This document shows, in pieces, positions 6,935 to 14,443 of a stretch of DNA of 64,000 nucleotides. Positions within the stretch are counted from its first letter, which is position 1. Each line of letters opens with the position of its first letter. The notes under the pieces were generated by a model. It did not search any database. It was not told the DNA's origin and saw only the letters and a list, made by a program, of their open reading frames with translations. Source of the stretch: Halomarina ordinaria (GTDB lineage: Archaea > Halobacteriota > Halobacteria > Halobacteriales > Haloarculaceae); the NCBI RefSeq assembly GCF_030553305.1, contig NZ_JARRAH010000001.1, forward strand, positions 2,542,001 through 2,606,000, read 5' to 3'. The translations under genes were made by a program, and so were the position numbers.

Positions 6935-7017
6935 TGTCGCCGCGAGGATTCGAACCTCGGAAGGACCTACGCCAGCGGGTCTGAGCCGCTTCCCGTTGAC
7001 CACTTGGGTACGGCGAC
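6935..7017 (-). tRNA. tRNA-Leu(CAG)
   Basis: Class II tRNA with a long variable arm. Acceptor GTCGCCG/CGGCGAC, D stem CCC/GGG, anticodon stem AGCGG/CCGCT with loop CTCAGAC (anticodon CAG), T arm CGAGG-TTCGAAT-CCTCG, and discriminator A. Confidence 0.9.
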
Positions 7018-7057
7018 ACAGAATGCAGAGCATCGTCTGCCGGTACAGTAACCGGCA

Positions 7058-7139
7058 TGCCACCACCAGAATTCGAACCTGGGAAGGACTAACCACACGG
7101 CCCTCGACCGTGTCCGTTTGACCACTCTGGCATGGCGGC
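7058..7139 (-). tRNA. tRNA-Leu(GAG)
   Basis: Class II tRNA. Acceptor GCCGCCA/TGGTGGC, anticodon stem CACGG/CCGTG with loop TCGAGGG (anticodon GAG). Position 33 is C instead of the near-universal U, which is odd for a decoding tRNA. The variable arm resembles that of the neighbouring Leu(CAG). Discriminator A. Confidence 0.78.
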
Positions 7140-7148
7140 ACAGTCAAT

Positions 7149-7222
7149 TCCGCGAGCGGGATTCAGTCTCGTGAATCCCTACGGCGCGGGGTCGTACGCC
7201 CGCCGCCGTTGGCTACCGCGGA
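7149..7222 (-). tRNA. tRNA-like element D with abnormal T arm
   Basis: 74 bases, tRNA-sized. Acceptor TCCGCGG/TCGCGGA pairs over seven positions, followed by TA and a GCC/GGC D stem, then a GCGGG/CCCGC stem with an eight-base loop. The T arm is replaced by an 8-bp hairpin GGGATTCA/TGAATCCC with loop CGAGAC, which lacks the TTCRANY sequence. It is unlikely to decode; it looks like a tRNA mimic. Confidence 0.5.
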
Positions 7223-7223
7223 G

Positions 7224-7294
7224 TGGGGACGGACTGATTCGAACAGCCATCTCCTGCTCTGGAGGCAGGCGTCGTACCATTGGACCACATCCCC
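7224..7294 (-). tRNA. tRNA-Trp(CCA), intronless
   Basis: Acceptor GGGGATG/CGTCCCC, anticodon stem CCTGC/GCAGG with loop CTCCAGA (anticodon CCA), T loop TTCGAAT, and discriminator A. Chromosomal haloarchaeal tRNA-Trp genes normally carry a long intron; this copy has none, a sign of a foreign origin. It starts two bases from element D. Confidence 0.9.
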
Positions 7295-7299
7295 TGTCA

Positions 7300-7384
7300 C
7301 GGCGGGAGAGTGATTTGAACACTCGTGCCTCGCGGACGCCGCGCTTCCAACGCGGTCCCTTGGCCAAGCTAGGGAAACCCCGCC
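7300..7384 (-). tRNA. tRNA-Ser(GGA)
   Basis: Class II tRNA. Acceptor GGCGGGG/TCCCGCC, anticodon stem CCGCG/CGCGG with loop TTGGAAG (anticodon GGA), long variable arm, T arm GAGTG-TTCAAAT-CACTC, and discriminator G. Confidence 0.9.
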
Positions 7385-7388
7385 ACGC

Positions 7389-7468
7389 GGTGAGACGGAG
7401 AGTCGAACTCCGAAGCCTCTCGGCTCTCGGTTTCAAACCGAGCGCGGTCGCCTATCCGCGTGTCTCAC
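7389..7468 (-). tRNA. tRNA-Ser(TGA)
   Basis: Class II tRNA. Acceptor GTGAGAC/GTCTCAC, D stem GCGG/CCGC, anticodon stem CTCGG/CCGAG with loop TTTGAAA (anticodon TGA), variable arm AGCCGAGAGGCTTC, and T loop TTCGACT. Confidence 0.88.
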
Positions 7469-7471
7469 CAC

Positions 7472-7552
7472 GCCGTGTCCCGGAGTCGAACCGGGAACCC
7501 GTTGCCGGGGCTGGCGTAGCAGGCCAGTGGGGTCACCGTTCCCCAGACACGG
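7472..7552 (-). tRNA. tRNA-Ser(GCT)
   Basis: Class II tRNA. Acceptor CCGTGTC/GACACGG, anticodon stem CTGGC/GCCAG with loop CTGCTAC (anticodon GCT), long variable arm, and T arm CCCGG-TTCGACT-CCGGG. It is the third Ser isoacceptor of the array. Confidence 0.9.
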
Positions 7553-7557
7553 CACAC

Positions 7558-7630
7558 TGAGCCGACGAGGATTCGAACCTCGGTCCTGTACACCCAAGGC
7601 ACAGATCGTCGTCCGCTGGACTATCGGCTC
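7558..7630 (-). tRNA. tRNA-Pro(TGG)
   Basis: Acceptor GAGCCGA/TCGGCTC, anticodon loop CTTGGGT (anticodon TGG) on a stem with one G-T pair, T arm CGAGG-TTCGAAT-CCTCG, and discriminator A. Confidence 0.86.
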
Positions 7631-7636
7631 ACATGG

Positions 7637-7717
7637 ACTGCCGAGCGTTCGGCAGTTGATTATCTATCTGTACAACTGATTCCGACTGCGCAACCGCGAC
7701 CAAGCAGTCGCGATTGC
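7637..7717. other. Two tandem hairpins in a gap of the tRNA array
   Basis: Hairpin 1 (7637-7656) is ACTGCCGA/TCGGCAGT with loop GCGT. Hairpin 2 (7690-7717) pairs GCAA+CGCGA with TCGCG+TTGC across a C-A mismatch. Both lie in the 253-base gap between tRNA-Pro and tRNA-Asp (7631-7883), which has no other recognisable gene. It is a candidate non-tRNA RNA of the Ro60 locus, or processing signals. Confidence 0.5.
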
Positions 7718-7883
7718 ACGTCTCATCACGGGGGCGTACTTCGGGGAATCCCGGGAATACCACACCGGACCATGTAGGTTGCAGACCCTGCTGGACCCGT
7801 CACCGCCGGAACGACCTGATGATCGCGCCGGCGGCGTGTGCCTACCTCGATGAGTATCCCCACGTGGCCACGCCACGCGTCCA

Positions 7884-7957
7884 CGCCGACGCCGGGATTC
7901 GAACCCGGATCACGGCCGTGACAGGACCGTATGATCGCCGAATTACAACACGTCGGC
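7884..7957 (-). tRNA. tRNA-Asp(GTC)
   Basis: Acceptor GCCGACG/CGTCGGC, anticodon stem CGGTC/GGCCG with loop CTGTCAC (anticodon GTC), T arm CCGGG-TTCGAAT-CCCGG, and discriminator G. Confidence 0.9.
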
Positions 7958-7964
7958 ATGCAGT

Positions 7965-8038
7965 CGCCCCGGCCGGAATCGAACCGGTGACCTCCGGATT
8001 CAAAGTCCGGCGTCCCTCGCCAGCGGAGACTCCGGGGC
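7965..8038 (-). tRNA. tRNA-Gln(TTG)
   Basis: Acceptor GCCCCGG/CCGGGGC, anticodon stem CCGGA/TCCGG with loop CTTTGAA (anticodon TTG), and T loop TTCGATT. It is the first tRNA of the array in the direction of transcription. Confidence 0.9.
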
Positions 8039-8703
8039 TCGACGTAGCCGCAGCTAACGCTGCGGGAATGCGTACTAGCGACTCGTAGTGCGGTCAGCGC
8101 GCACAGAGCCGCCCGTCCGTCCTATTGTCAGGGACGAACGCAGACCAAACTGCCGCGAGCCTCATCCAGTCCACTCGCTTGGCGCTGGGAAGCAGAGGGG
8201 CTCCTGGATGAAGGCAGGCGACAATCCCGTGTTCCCCAGCCCCGGACGGGTAGTCCGCGTGGGAGCCGAGTTATGCGGGTGAGAGTGTCCGGAGATCGCC
8301 GGAGCGCGTCGCACTCTTGTGTTCGACGGCGACGCACGTCCAGCGATTCTTGTCCGGGCTCTCCGCACGCTGATCTTGTAGATAGTCGCTGAACACGCGA
8401 GCCGCGGCTAAGCGAGAACGAGCAAGCCGCGGTTTGAGGTGCGTGTTCATCATCGTGCGGAATTCTCCAACTTCGGATTTCGTGTCGGACGTCACTTACA
8501 GGTCAGCGTGGCAGCTGTATTAACTGTAGCTAGGGTATGATACCCACAGTCACGATTTGATGGCTCAATCCCGTTTTCACAGTACTCTGTCGTAACCACC
8601 GTGCTGGACGCATCCCCGTAGTAATCCCCTATCAGCAGCCGCGTAGACCGTGTGCTAAACCAGCGACCCAGAGTATTTCTACTTGCGTACGAAACGGCGG
8701 AAT
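8039..8703. other. 665-base region upstream of the tRNA array
   Basis: It should contain the promoter of the minus-strand array, but I see no clear TATA box directly upstream of tRNA-Gln. It contains one doubtful small minus-strand frame (8271-8495) and a short palindrome GGGTAT-G-ATACCC (8533-8545) upstream of that frame. Confidence 0.4.
8271..8495 (-). CDS. Doubtful small basic protein
   Basis: 74 residues from a GTG start; an internal Met at about residue 15 is an alternative start. Composition is basic (MNTHLKPRLARSRLAAARVFS), unlike typical haloarchaeal proteins. The only support is the GGGTAT/ATACCC palindrome 38 bases upstream, which could be an operator. It may be spurious. Confidence 0.22.
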   Translation of the reverse strand: MTSDTKSEVGEFRTMMNTHLKPRLARSRLAAARVFSDYLQDQRAESPDKNRWTCVAVEHKSATRSGDLRTLSPA

Positions 8704-9054
8704 ATGCAACTCACCCGGATCCAAGCCCGCGCAGTATCCATGCTCCGCGATGCAGCCACCGATACTGGACGGTTCCTTCTCTTTCTGGGCATCCTTTCGG
8801 CTGCCCTCCTCTGTAGCCTCGTGCTTGCCGTCTTGGGCTACGGTGTCTTCTTTGTGACCGGTGGCACTGAACCACTCTTCACTGCGTTTTCTGCTGGCAG
8901 CCGCAGCGCCGTCGCTCTACTTAACTCCTTCACTGAAGCCCAGTCCTCGTTCTATCTCATGAGCCTGTACAGCGCGCTCTTCATGGGCGCGTTCGCCTAC
9001 TGGGTCTACCAGAAGACGCTCTCCAGTCTTGGACGTCTTCGCAGGTGGGCGTGA
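8704..9054 (+). CDS. Small membrane protein
   Basis: 116 residues from ATG 8704; an upstream TTG in frame is less likely. Three hydrophobic segments are visible: about 25-48 (LLFLGILSAALLCSLVLAVLG), a weaker one near 55-72, and about 88-108 (LMSLYSALFMGAFAYWVY). The N-terminus and C-terminus are basic (RIQARAVSMLR, LGRLRRWA). No family recognised. It is transcribed away from the tRNA array. Confidence 0.55.
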   Translation: MQLTRIQARAVSMLRDAATDTGRFLLFLGILSAALLCSLVLAVLGYGVFFVTGGTEPLFTAFSAGSRSAVALLNSFTEAQSSFYLMSLYSALFMGAFAYWVYQKTLSSLGRLRRWA

Positions 9055-9199
9055 ACAGCTGTCGGCGGTACAGGGGCGAATCCAGCCTCAAGAGGCGATG
9101 TATTGCAATCCGGCTTTATCGGTGTTTGTAAACCTCGAGCGGAGCAGCTGAAAGTGGGTCGACCGCCAGACGATCGTACTAATCGGCTTGACAGCGGCC

Positions 9200-9496
9200 T
9201 CAGTGGCGAGGTGTGTCCGTGACCGCGACCAGTTCATCGATAAACGCGGCGAGGATCTGTTCAGGATTCTGAGCCGGGTCTTCGGGTGACTCCTTCCAGA
9301 ATTCGACGTCGAACTCTCGTGTAGCCGTTGCCTGCCCCTCTGTGGCGATGACCATGAGAATCGATTGCCGATAGATCACGATAGTTCGATGTTCATCGAC
9401 ATCGAGATGTTCGATCTCAGCGGTCGCAAGCGCTTCGAGAAGATCCACTGACTCGGTCAACGTGCAATGTTGCACCGGCTCGTCCTCGCCCGCCAT
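9200..9496 (-). CDS. Haloarchaeal conserved-type hypothetical protein
   Basis: 98 residues from ATG 9496; a longer in-frame version to 9565 is less acidic and unlikely. The pattern is a small beta-rich domain (HRTIVIYRQSILMVIATE) with an acidic C-terminal helix (PEQILAAFIDELVAV). Palindrome copy 2 lies 115 bases upstream of its start and could be its operator. No function assigned. Confidence 0.5.
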   Translation of the reverse strand: MAGEDEPVQHCTLTESVDLLEALATAEIEHLDVDEHRTIVIYRQSILMVIATEGQATATREFDVEFWKESPEDPAQNPEQILAAFIDELVAVTDTPRH

Positions 9497-9610
9497 AGCA
9501 GTCGATACCACCCCTCTGTACAAGTATACCCGGACACCCAGTGCCGTTCTCTTCTGTGAAAGCACGGGAAACGATGGAGGCGAGCGTGATACGGTCGGCC
9601 GACTGAAATA

Positions 9611-9651
9611 TTAACCAACGTCGCCATTCTCTCCCGGCAATTGTTGGTTAA
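9611..9651. repeat. Long spaced palindrome, copy 2
   Basis: TTAACCAAC (9611-9619) and GTTGGTTAA (9643-9651) with a 23-base spacer identical in length to copy 1. The flanks are unrelated to those of the other copies. Confidence 0.75.
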
Positions 9652-10074
9652 GTCGGTCTCGCCATCCGTACTGGTATTCAAGTCTTCAACCGATACCGCG
9701 ACGCGTACGACCAGCGAAAGCCCTCGGCCGCTCGGCATCCCGCGACCCACGCTGCGCTCCTCGTTTCACTCGGTGCTAGCGGGGTCGGGGGACGGCCGAG
9801 ACGGTCTCGCCCTTTCTGAGTCCACCAGGGCATCTGCTGGGTCACTGAGCGTCGAGCCCGGTTGAACAGGTGGTTCGACACGGCCCGCCCCGCTCGCCGC
9901 TGCTGCCCTCCGCTTCGCTCGCGACCGACCATTCCGGGCTGTCGCGGTCTCGTTCCTCCGTCACTCGACCACGTTCCGGGCTAAAGTGAATCTGGTCTCG
10001 ACGCCAGCATTAAGCGCGTTTTCGGTTGCGCCCCTCGCGGGCTTTCGCGTTCCAGCGCTTTGGGCCGTTCCGCG

Positions 10075-10099
10075 CGGCGAGTCACACCACGACTCGCCG
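10075..10099. other. 9-bp perfect hairpin
   Basis: CGGCGAGTC and GACTCGCCG flank the loop ACACCAC, within the non-coding stretch upstream of the TFB gene. Confidence 0.55.
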
Positions 10100-10221
10100 T
10101 GCTCACGACCGTCGCCCTGGACACGGACCCGCAGTCCGGGCCGGACACGAGAAACGGCTTAAAGCTGGACGCTCGCTCCGGGCGGGTCGGCGCGCGGTGC
10201 TGGTTGGGTGGCCTCCCTATG

Positions 10222-10276
10222 GCGCGCTCTCGCTCGCGCCCACAGGGCGCTCGCGAAGGCGCGAGCGAGAGCGCGC
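10222..10276. repeat. 19-bp perfect inverted repeat
   Basis: Arm 10222-10240 (GCGCGCTCTCGCTCGCGCC) is the exact reverse complement of 10258-10276, with 17 bases between. It could form a very stable stem in RNA about 95 bases before the TFB start codon, so it may be a terminator, attenuator or structured RNA. Confidence 0.7.
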
Positions 10277-10369
10277 AGACGAGTCTGTCGGTCGTGGTCG
10301 CCGAGAAACCCGCGATGGTGGAGCATCGCGGTGTCGGGCGCGTGAGCGCCTTCAGGAGTTGGAACTCCA

Positions 10370-11443
10370 ATGTCAAATACGAGCTTTGTGCGGTATGAAT
10401 CTTCGGTCGAACAGGCATCCGAGAACAGCGAGGCGTCCGAGGAGTCGGTCATCGAGGACGAGCCAGCCCAGGCGTCGACGTGCGTCGAGTGCGATGGCCG
10501 GGTGATCACTGCCGATAATGAGTCGTTCTGTGCGGACTGTGGCCTCATCGTTTCAGCGGAGCACGTCGATCACCGACCGACGCGAGGCGTGCACGGGCCC
10601 TCCGACGGGAGCGGTCCCTCGGAGTGGAGCTGTGAGTCGATCAACCCGTTGCGGGTCGACAAGGGGCTTCATACGACGTTCTTCCTCGGCAGTGACGGAT
10701 ACGGAAACTCACTGTCGAGCGAGCAGATGGACAAATACGAGCGGCTGCGTCAACGGCATAAGCGCTTCCAGGTCGAGGACAAGCGCGCGATTCGGCTCAA
10801 CGAGGGCTTCCGTGACATCGAGTCGATCACCGGGAATCTAGCACTTCCTGGGTTCGTGGCCGAGGACGCGGGGTTGTTCCTGAAGCAAGCGGCCGACGCG
10901 CGCCTTCCCGGTGGGCGGATGTCCTGGGAGGCGCTCGCTGGCGGGGCGGTGCTGCTCGCAGCGAACCAAGCCGGCTTCCCCCGGTCGTGTGACGAGGTCG
11001 TGCAGTACACGAAGTCCCCGTACGAGCGAGTGAGCGCGGCAGCGCGGAAGCTGCGGTGTGAGCTCGGCTTGGACGTTCCCCCAGCACGAGAGGGGGTCAT
11101 CGACGATGTGCTCATTGCGCTCGACGATGCCCTCGACGTTCAGACGTGTCTGGAGTTGCGGGAACTCGGTGATCACCTCCTGGAGATCGCCGACGACGAG
11201 CCGGTTGGGCCGGGGACATCGCGCCTGACGATGGGGGCGGCGGCCGTCTACGCGGCGGATCGGCTCACTGACGGAAAGGTCGTGACTCAGGCGCAGGTGG
11301 CTGAGGCGGCGAGCACCGTCGTCGATACCTCGAAAAGTCGAGTGAGCCGATACTCGCAGACGCTGCACGACGCCTACGAGGACAGGCACGGAAGCGATGA
11401 TCCGAGCGCAGTCCTCGAACGCGGCCGCATCCGACTGCGGTAA
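10370..11443 (+). CDS. tfb: Transcription initiation factor TFB
   Basis: 357 residues. The N-terminal zinc ribbon has CVEC (38-41) and CADC (54-57) pairs. A B-reader-like segment follows, then two cyclin repeats (about 145-245 and 255-345) that bind TBP and the BRE DNA element in archaeal initiation. It is longer than most TFBs because of an acidic 35-residue N-terminal extension. Haloarchaea encode many TFBs; this one sits among mobile DNA and could redirect transcription of the accessory genes. A GGAG-type site precedes the ATG, and a large inverted repeat precedes the leader. Confidence 0.93.
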   Translation: MSNTSFVRYESSVEQASENSEASEESVIEDEPAQASTCVECDGRVITADNESFCADCGLIVSAEHVDHRPTRGVHGPSDGSGPSEWSCESINPLRVDKGLHTTFFLGSDGYGNSLSSEQMDKYERLRQRHKRFQVEDKRAIRLNEGFRDIESITGNLALPGFVAEDAGLFLKQAADARLPGGRMSWEALAGGAVLLAANQAGFPRSCDEVVQYTKSPYERVSAAARKLRCELGLDVPPAREGVIDDVLIALDDALDVQTCLELRELGDHLLEIADDEPVGPGTSRLTMGAAAVYAADRLTDGKVVTQAQVAEAASTVVDTSKSRVSRYSQTLHDAYEDRHGSDDPSAVLERGRIRLR

Positions 11444-11615
11444 CGGGCTCTCGAACCCCTCTTTTTCTCGTGACCACCGCCCGGTAACACCCCACCTCCC
11501 CACCCTCCGCTGCTGGCTTCCCTCCGGTCAGCCGGCAGCCACAACCTCATTGACAACACCTGAATGAACGCTGTATCTCAGCTTAGATTAGACTAAAACG
11601 AGGAGAGTGTCATAG

Positions 11616-13362
11616 CTGTACTTCCGAGGTTTAACGCCACAGTGTACGGTGAGCGCCCAGATTCTACAGGTTGAGCTGATTGAGAGAGAAGGAACTGCGA
11701 AATCAGTGGTGACTGGGAGTGGTATCTGAGAACGGATCAGAGTGTGGTCGCGCCCACGCGTGTACGTGGACATGCTATCGTGGAATTTTGGCGGGAGAGA
11801 GGAACCAAGAGAGCGCTGCCGCTCCAGCGGCAGGCGCTCTCGTCGAGGGGGTAGCTACCACGGGGAGTAGCTCTGAAGCATATACTCCGCTAACTCCTCT
11901 GCTCGGTCTCGATCACACCCCTTGTCTTCCATCAGCCCTTGAATCGCTGATTCTCGAACGATCTGGCCGATCACGTCCTCAAATGACGAGAAGTCCGAGT
12001 GATTTGCACCGGTCTCAAGCCGCCGCCGTACCACGAATGCATGGGCTAACATCACCACCGCGAGGTGGTGATGAACGCCTTTCCAGGTTCGCCCCTGATA
12101 CTCGTCAGCGCCGAGGTTCTGCTTGATGTCTCTGTGGAACTGCTCTACGCACCAGCGGAGTTGTGCCCAGGACACTAATTCCTCCAGAGATGCTTCATCA
12201 ACGCCCCAGCACATCCATGCTCTGAGTTCCTTGTTTTCTCCGTCTTCGTCATTGCTTTGCTCGTTCTTCAGGAGCAACCAGCCTGTTTCATCGCTCACCC
12301 ACCCAGTATCCCGTCGTTTCACCTCTCGAACTCGTGTTCGATAGAACTCACCGGAGAGGAGTTCTTTGGTTCCTTCATTCCACGTGATCTCAGTCCAGGC
12401 GTCGTCGCCGAGTGCCTCGGCGACTTCCGCTGGCGTCTCCGACATCACGTCTTCAGGATGAGCAGCGTGCTTCCGATTGGGATGTGCGTCTGGCTGGATA
12501 AGGTCGGTGTCCTCAGGCACAACCCGGAACTCCGTTGGCGAGACTTCCAAGACGTATGGCTCAGAAATCGCCCGGAGTTTCCGTCTGAAACTCCGGGCTT
12601 CACCGAAGAATCTGTCAGAAACGACACAGCCGTGTTCGATCTCGGTTGAAACTACCTGTTCAATGAGTTCCAGGGCTAGCTCGGGTTTAGACTGGTGTTC
12701 AATGTCAGCAGGGACAGCTGTGTCTTTCCGCAGTTGGGCGTAGCGTTCCCGTTCGTGCTGGTTCTCGTAGTCTGCTTCGTCGTCGTCAGTCCACTTTTCG
12801 GACAGGAACAACCGCATCCCTAGTGGCCAGGTAAGTTGATCAGCATTCTGCCGCTCGCCAGGTCTGGCGAGCGTGCAGTTGACCGTCACTTGGCAGTTAT
12901 CAAGTTTGCCAGTCACCCCACACCACTGACGAGCGACGCCGACACTGTCCTGTCCGGTCTTCGGGATGCCCATGCCATCGACGATCAGCGCAGCTTCGTG
13001 GCCTTGAATCGCTTCGGGAACGCGTTCCCGAAGCTCAGCCTCGACGTGTTCGTGTTCCCATGGACTCTCACGGACAAACCGTTCGAGCCGTTCCTGATCG
13101 GTGTGCATTTTCTTGGCGATGTCGGTGATGGTGTTGGGACTTCCGGGGCGCAGGAGGCCCCGGAAGTACCGGCCTGCGTTCAGCCATGTCCGTTCGTTCT
13201 TCGGCCACGTCGATCCATCTGCCCGAGTTGTGAATGCTGTCCGGTAGTCACTGAGAAACTGTAGTCCTTCGGCTTGGCTACGTGTCGCTTTGTTCGTCAT
13301 ACCTCCACAGAGGCGTTCTCTGACCGAAAATTAACTGCCGAAGCTAAACCTCGGAAGTACAG
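11616..13362. mobile_element. Complete IS701-family insertion sequence
   Basis: 1747 bp bounded by perfect 18-bp terminal inverted repeats (11616-11633 and 13345-13362, CTGTACTTCCGAGGTTTA). The 4-bp direct duplication ATAG lies at 11612-11615 and 13363-13366, which matches the 4-bp target duplications of this family. One transposase gene fills most of it; 239 bases at the left end are non-coding. Intact ends and open reading frame suggest recent insertion. Confidence 0.9.
11855..13300 (-). CDS. IS701-family DDE transposase
   Basis: 481 residues. The signature segment LIVDGMGIPKTGQDSVGVAR (first catalytic Asp, about residue 107) is followed by a SDRFFGE segment (second Asp, about 250) and a LRWCVEQFHRDIKQ segment (Glu of the Y-x2-R-x3-E-x6-K type motif, about 405). 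Length and motif order fit IS4-superfamily IS701 transposases. It is complete and uninterrupted, and lies inside matching inverted repeats. Confidence 0.9.
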   Translation of the reverse strand: MTNKATRSQAEGLQFLSDYRTAFTTRADGSTWPKNERTWLNAGRYFRGLLRPGSPNTITDIAKKMHTDQERLERFVRESPWEHEHVEAELRERVPEAIQGHEAALIVDGMGIPKTGQDSVGVARQWCGVTGKLDNCQVTVNCTLARPGERQNADQLTWPLGMRLFLSEKWTDDDEADYENQHERERYAQLRKDTAVPADIEHQSKPELALELIEQVVSTEIEHGCVVSDRFFGEARSFRRKLRAISEPYVLEVSPTEFRVVPEDTDLIQPDAHPNRKHAAHPEDVMSETPAEVAEALGDDAWTEITWNEGTKELLSGEFYRTRVREVKRRDTGWVSDETGWLLLKNEQSNDEDGENKELRAWMCWGVDEASLEELVSWAQLRWCVEQFHRDIKQNLGADEYQGRTWKGVHHHLAVVMLAHAFVVRRRLETGANHSDFSSFEDVIGQIVRESAIQGLMEDKGCDRDRAEELAEYMLQSYSPW

Positions 13363-13589
13363 ATAGAACAGTTCACACACCCCGACGGGCCGTCCGACGA
13401 GCGGTAAGTACAGGGGACCGACGTAACGAAGGATTCTATTAATTACTTATTAACTGATAATAGAAGTATGCAAAATACAGGACGCATATACAAACGAATC
13501 TACCTACGGCGGGAAAACCATGGACCTAGCAATTGAACTGACGTCCGAAAGGTATGATCGAAGGTAGCTCCACACGCTGGCTTAGAAGA

Positions 13590-14387
13590 TTACTGGAAGA
13601 GTTCCTTGAACTCGTCAGAATCCTTGACGGTTTCTAGCGGCTTTCGCTCTAATCTGTTGAGGACTTGGTTGATGACAGGGTGTTCGTATTTCCATCGGGT
13701 TTCGGTCCAGAGGACGTCACATTCGCAGCTAATAGCTTGTGACCAAATTACCGCGTCCCGGTAATCGCCAGGTTCGGGTTCGTGGTGGGTTTCGGAGATG
13801 TAAATCATCGACATTCCAAATATATATCGCTTGAGAGGTATATCGGCGTCATCAAGTATCGCCATGCCATCTGACTGCTGTTTCGCGTATTCAGCGAAGA
13901 TTCCGATTTTCTTGAGTGCGACACTCTGCGGCACGTCATCCGGGATTTCCATGCGGCCCTCTGGGTCCAGGGTTTCTAACCGGCGCGTTCCATTGATGAA
14001 TTCCGTCATGACAGAAGATGCCGGTTCAGCATCGAAGTGTGCATCCCTGAATAATGCTTGCAGCGTTTCAACGCTGTTCATCCCCTGTGTGGCGTGCAGG
14101 CAGTACTGGTACCACGTTTTATCGATAGTGGCAAGCACAAGCGGTTGGTCCGAACGGCGGTATTCACCAACGAGGTCGTGATTAAAGGGGCCAAGATATT
14201 CATCGGTGAACTCGTCGATGATGGGGGCCAATTCATCTTGGTGATCGCGCCGTACCAGATCTAAAAAGTTGCCGTGACTGAAGACGATTTCCAGATCCTG
14301 GTCATCGTAGAGACGGTGGAAGTCCTCGAAAAACCTCTCGTGCTCTTTGAGATCAATCCAGACCTTGGTATCCAGCAGCACTCGCAT
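13590..14387 (-). CDS. PIN-like domain protein
   Basis: 265 residues. It opens with MRVLLDTKVWIDL, the first strand and catalytic Asp of PIN ribonucleases, and has a late CDVLWTETRWK segment where the final acidic site of a PIN fold would sit. The middle (about 70-200) is longer than in VapC toxins (130 residues), so this is not a simple VapC; a PIN-like domain with an inserted helical region is more likely. It is followed 56 bases later by a large membrane protein on the same strand. Coding sequence is less GC-rich than the chromosome-like region. Target unknown. Confidence 0.6.
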   Translation of the reverse strand: MRVLLDTKVWIDLKEHERFFEDFHRLYDDQDLEIVFSHGNFLDLVRRDHQDELAPIIDEFTDEYLGPFNHDLVGEYRRSDQPLVLATIDKTWYQYCLHATQGMNSVETLQALFRDAHFDAEPASSVMTEFINGTRRLETLDPEGRMEIPDDVPQSVALKKIGIFAEYAKQQSDGMAILDDADIPLKRYIFGMSMIYISETHHEPEPGDYRDAVIWSQAISCECDVLWTETRWKYEHPVINQVLNRLERKPLETVKDSDEFKELFQ

Positions 14388-14443
14388 TTTTGTTGATTAA
14401 TAACAACGGCGTCGCCATCATTCTTCAATATTCGGAGCCTTGA

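Larger units (their letters stand above)
9652..10369. other. 718-base GC-rich non-coding stretch with strong hairpins
   Basis: Open frames here are basic and unlike haloarchaeal proteins, so I treat the region as non-coding. It contains at least two strong stem-loops (10075-10099 and 10222-10276) and many short self-complementary segments. It ends in the leader of the TFB gene. Confidence 0.5.

Noticed and set aside
5774-7560. Several plus- and minus-strand open frames running across the tRNA array
   Set aside because: They are produced by conserved tRNA arms (recurring RFEP/DSNxR-type peptides) and have no haloarchaeal protein character.
7700-8088. Plus-strand open frame reading through tRNA-Asp and tRNA-Gln
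   Set aside because: It overlaps two good tRNA genes and its sequence is explained by their complementary strands.
9678-10418. Arg/Pro/Ser-rich open frames between palindrome copy 2 and the TFB gene
   Set aside because: Composition is basic and repetitive, typical of unread frames in GC-rich DNA; no start signal or domain is seen.
13590-14387. VapC toxin with VapB partner
   Set aside because: The PIN-like protein is twice the VapC length and no AbrB or ribbon-helix-helix antitoxin gene is adjacent.
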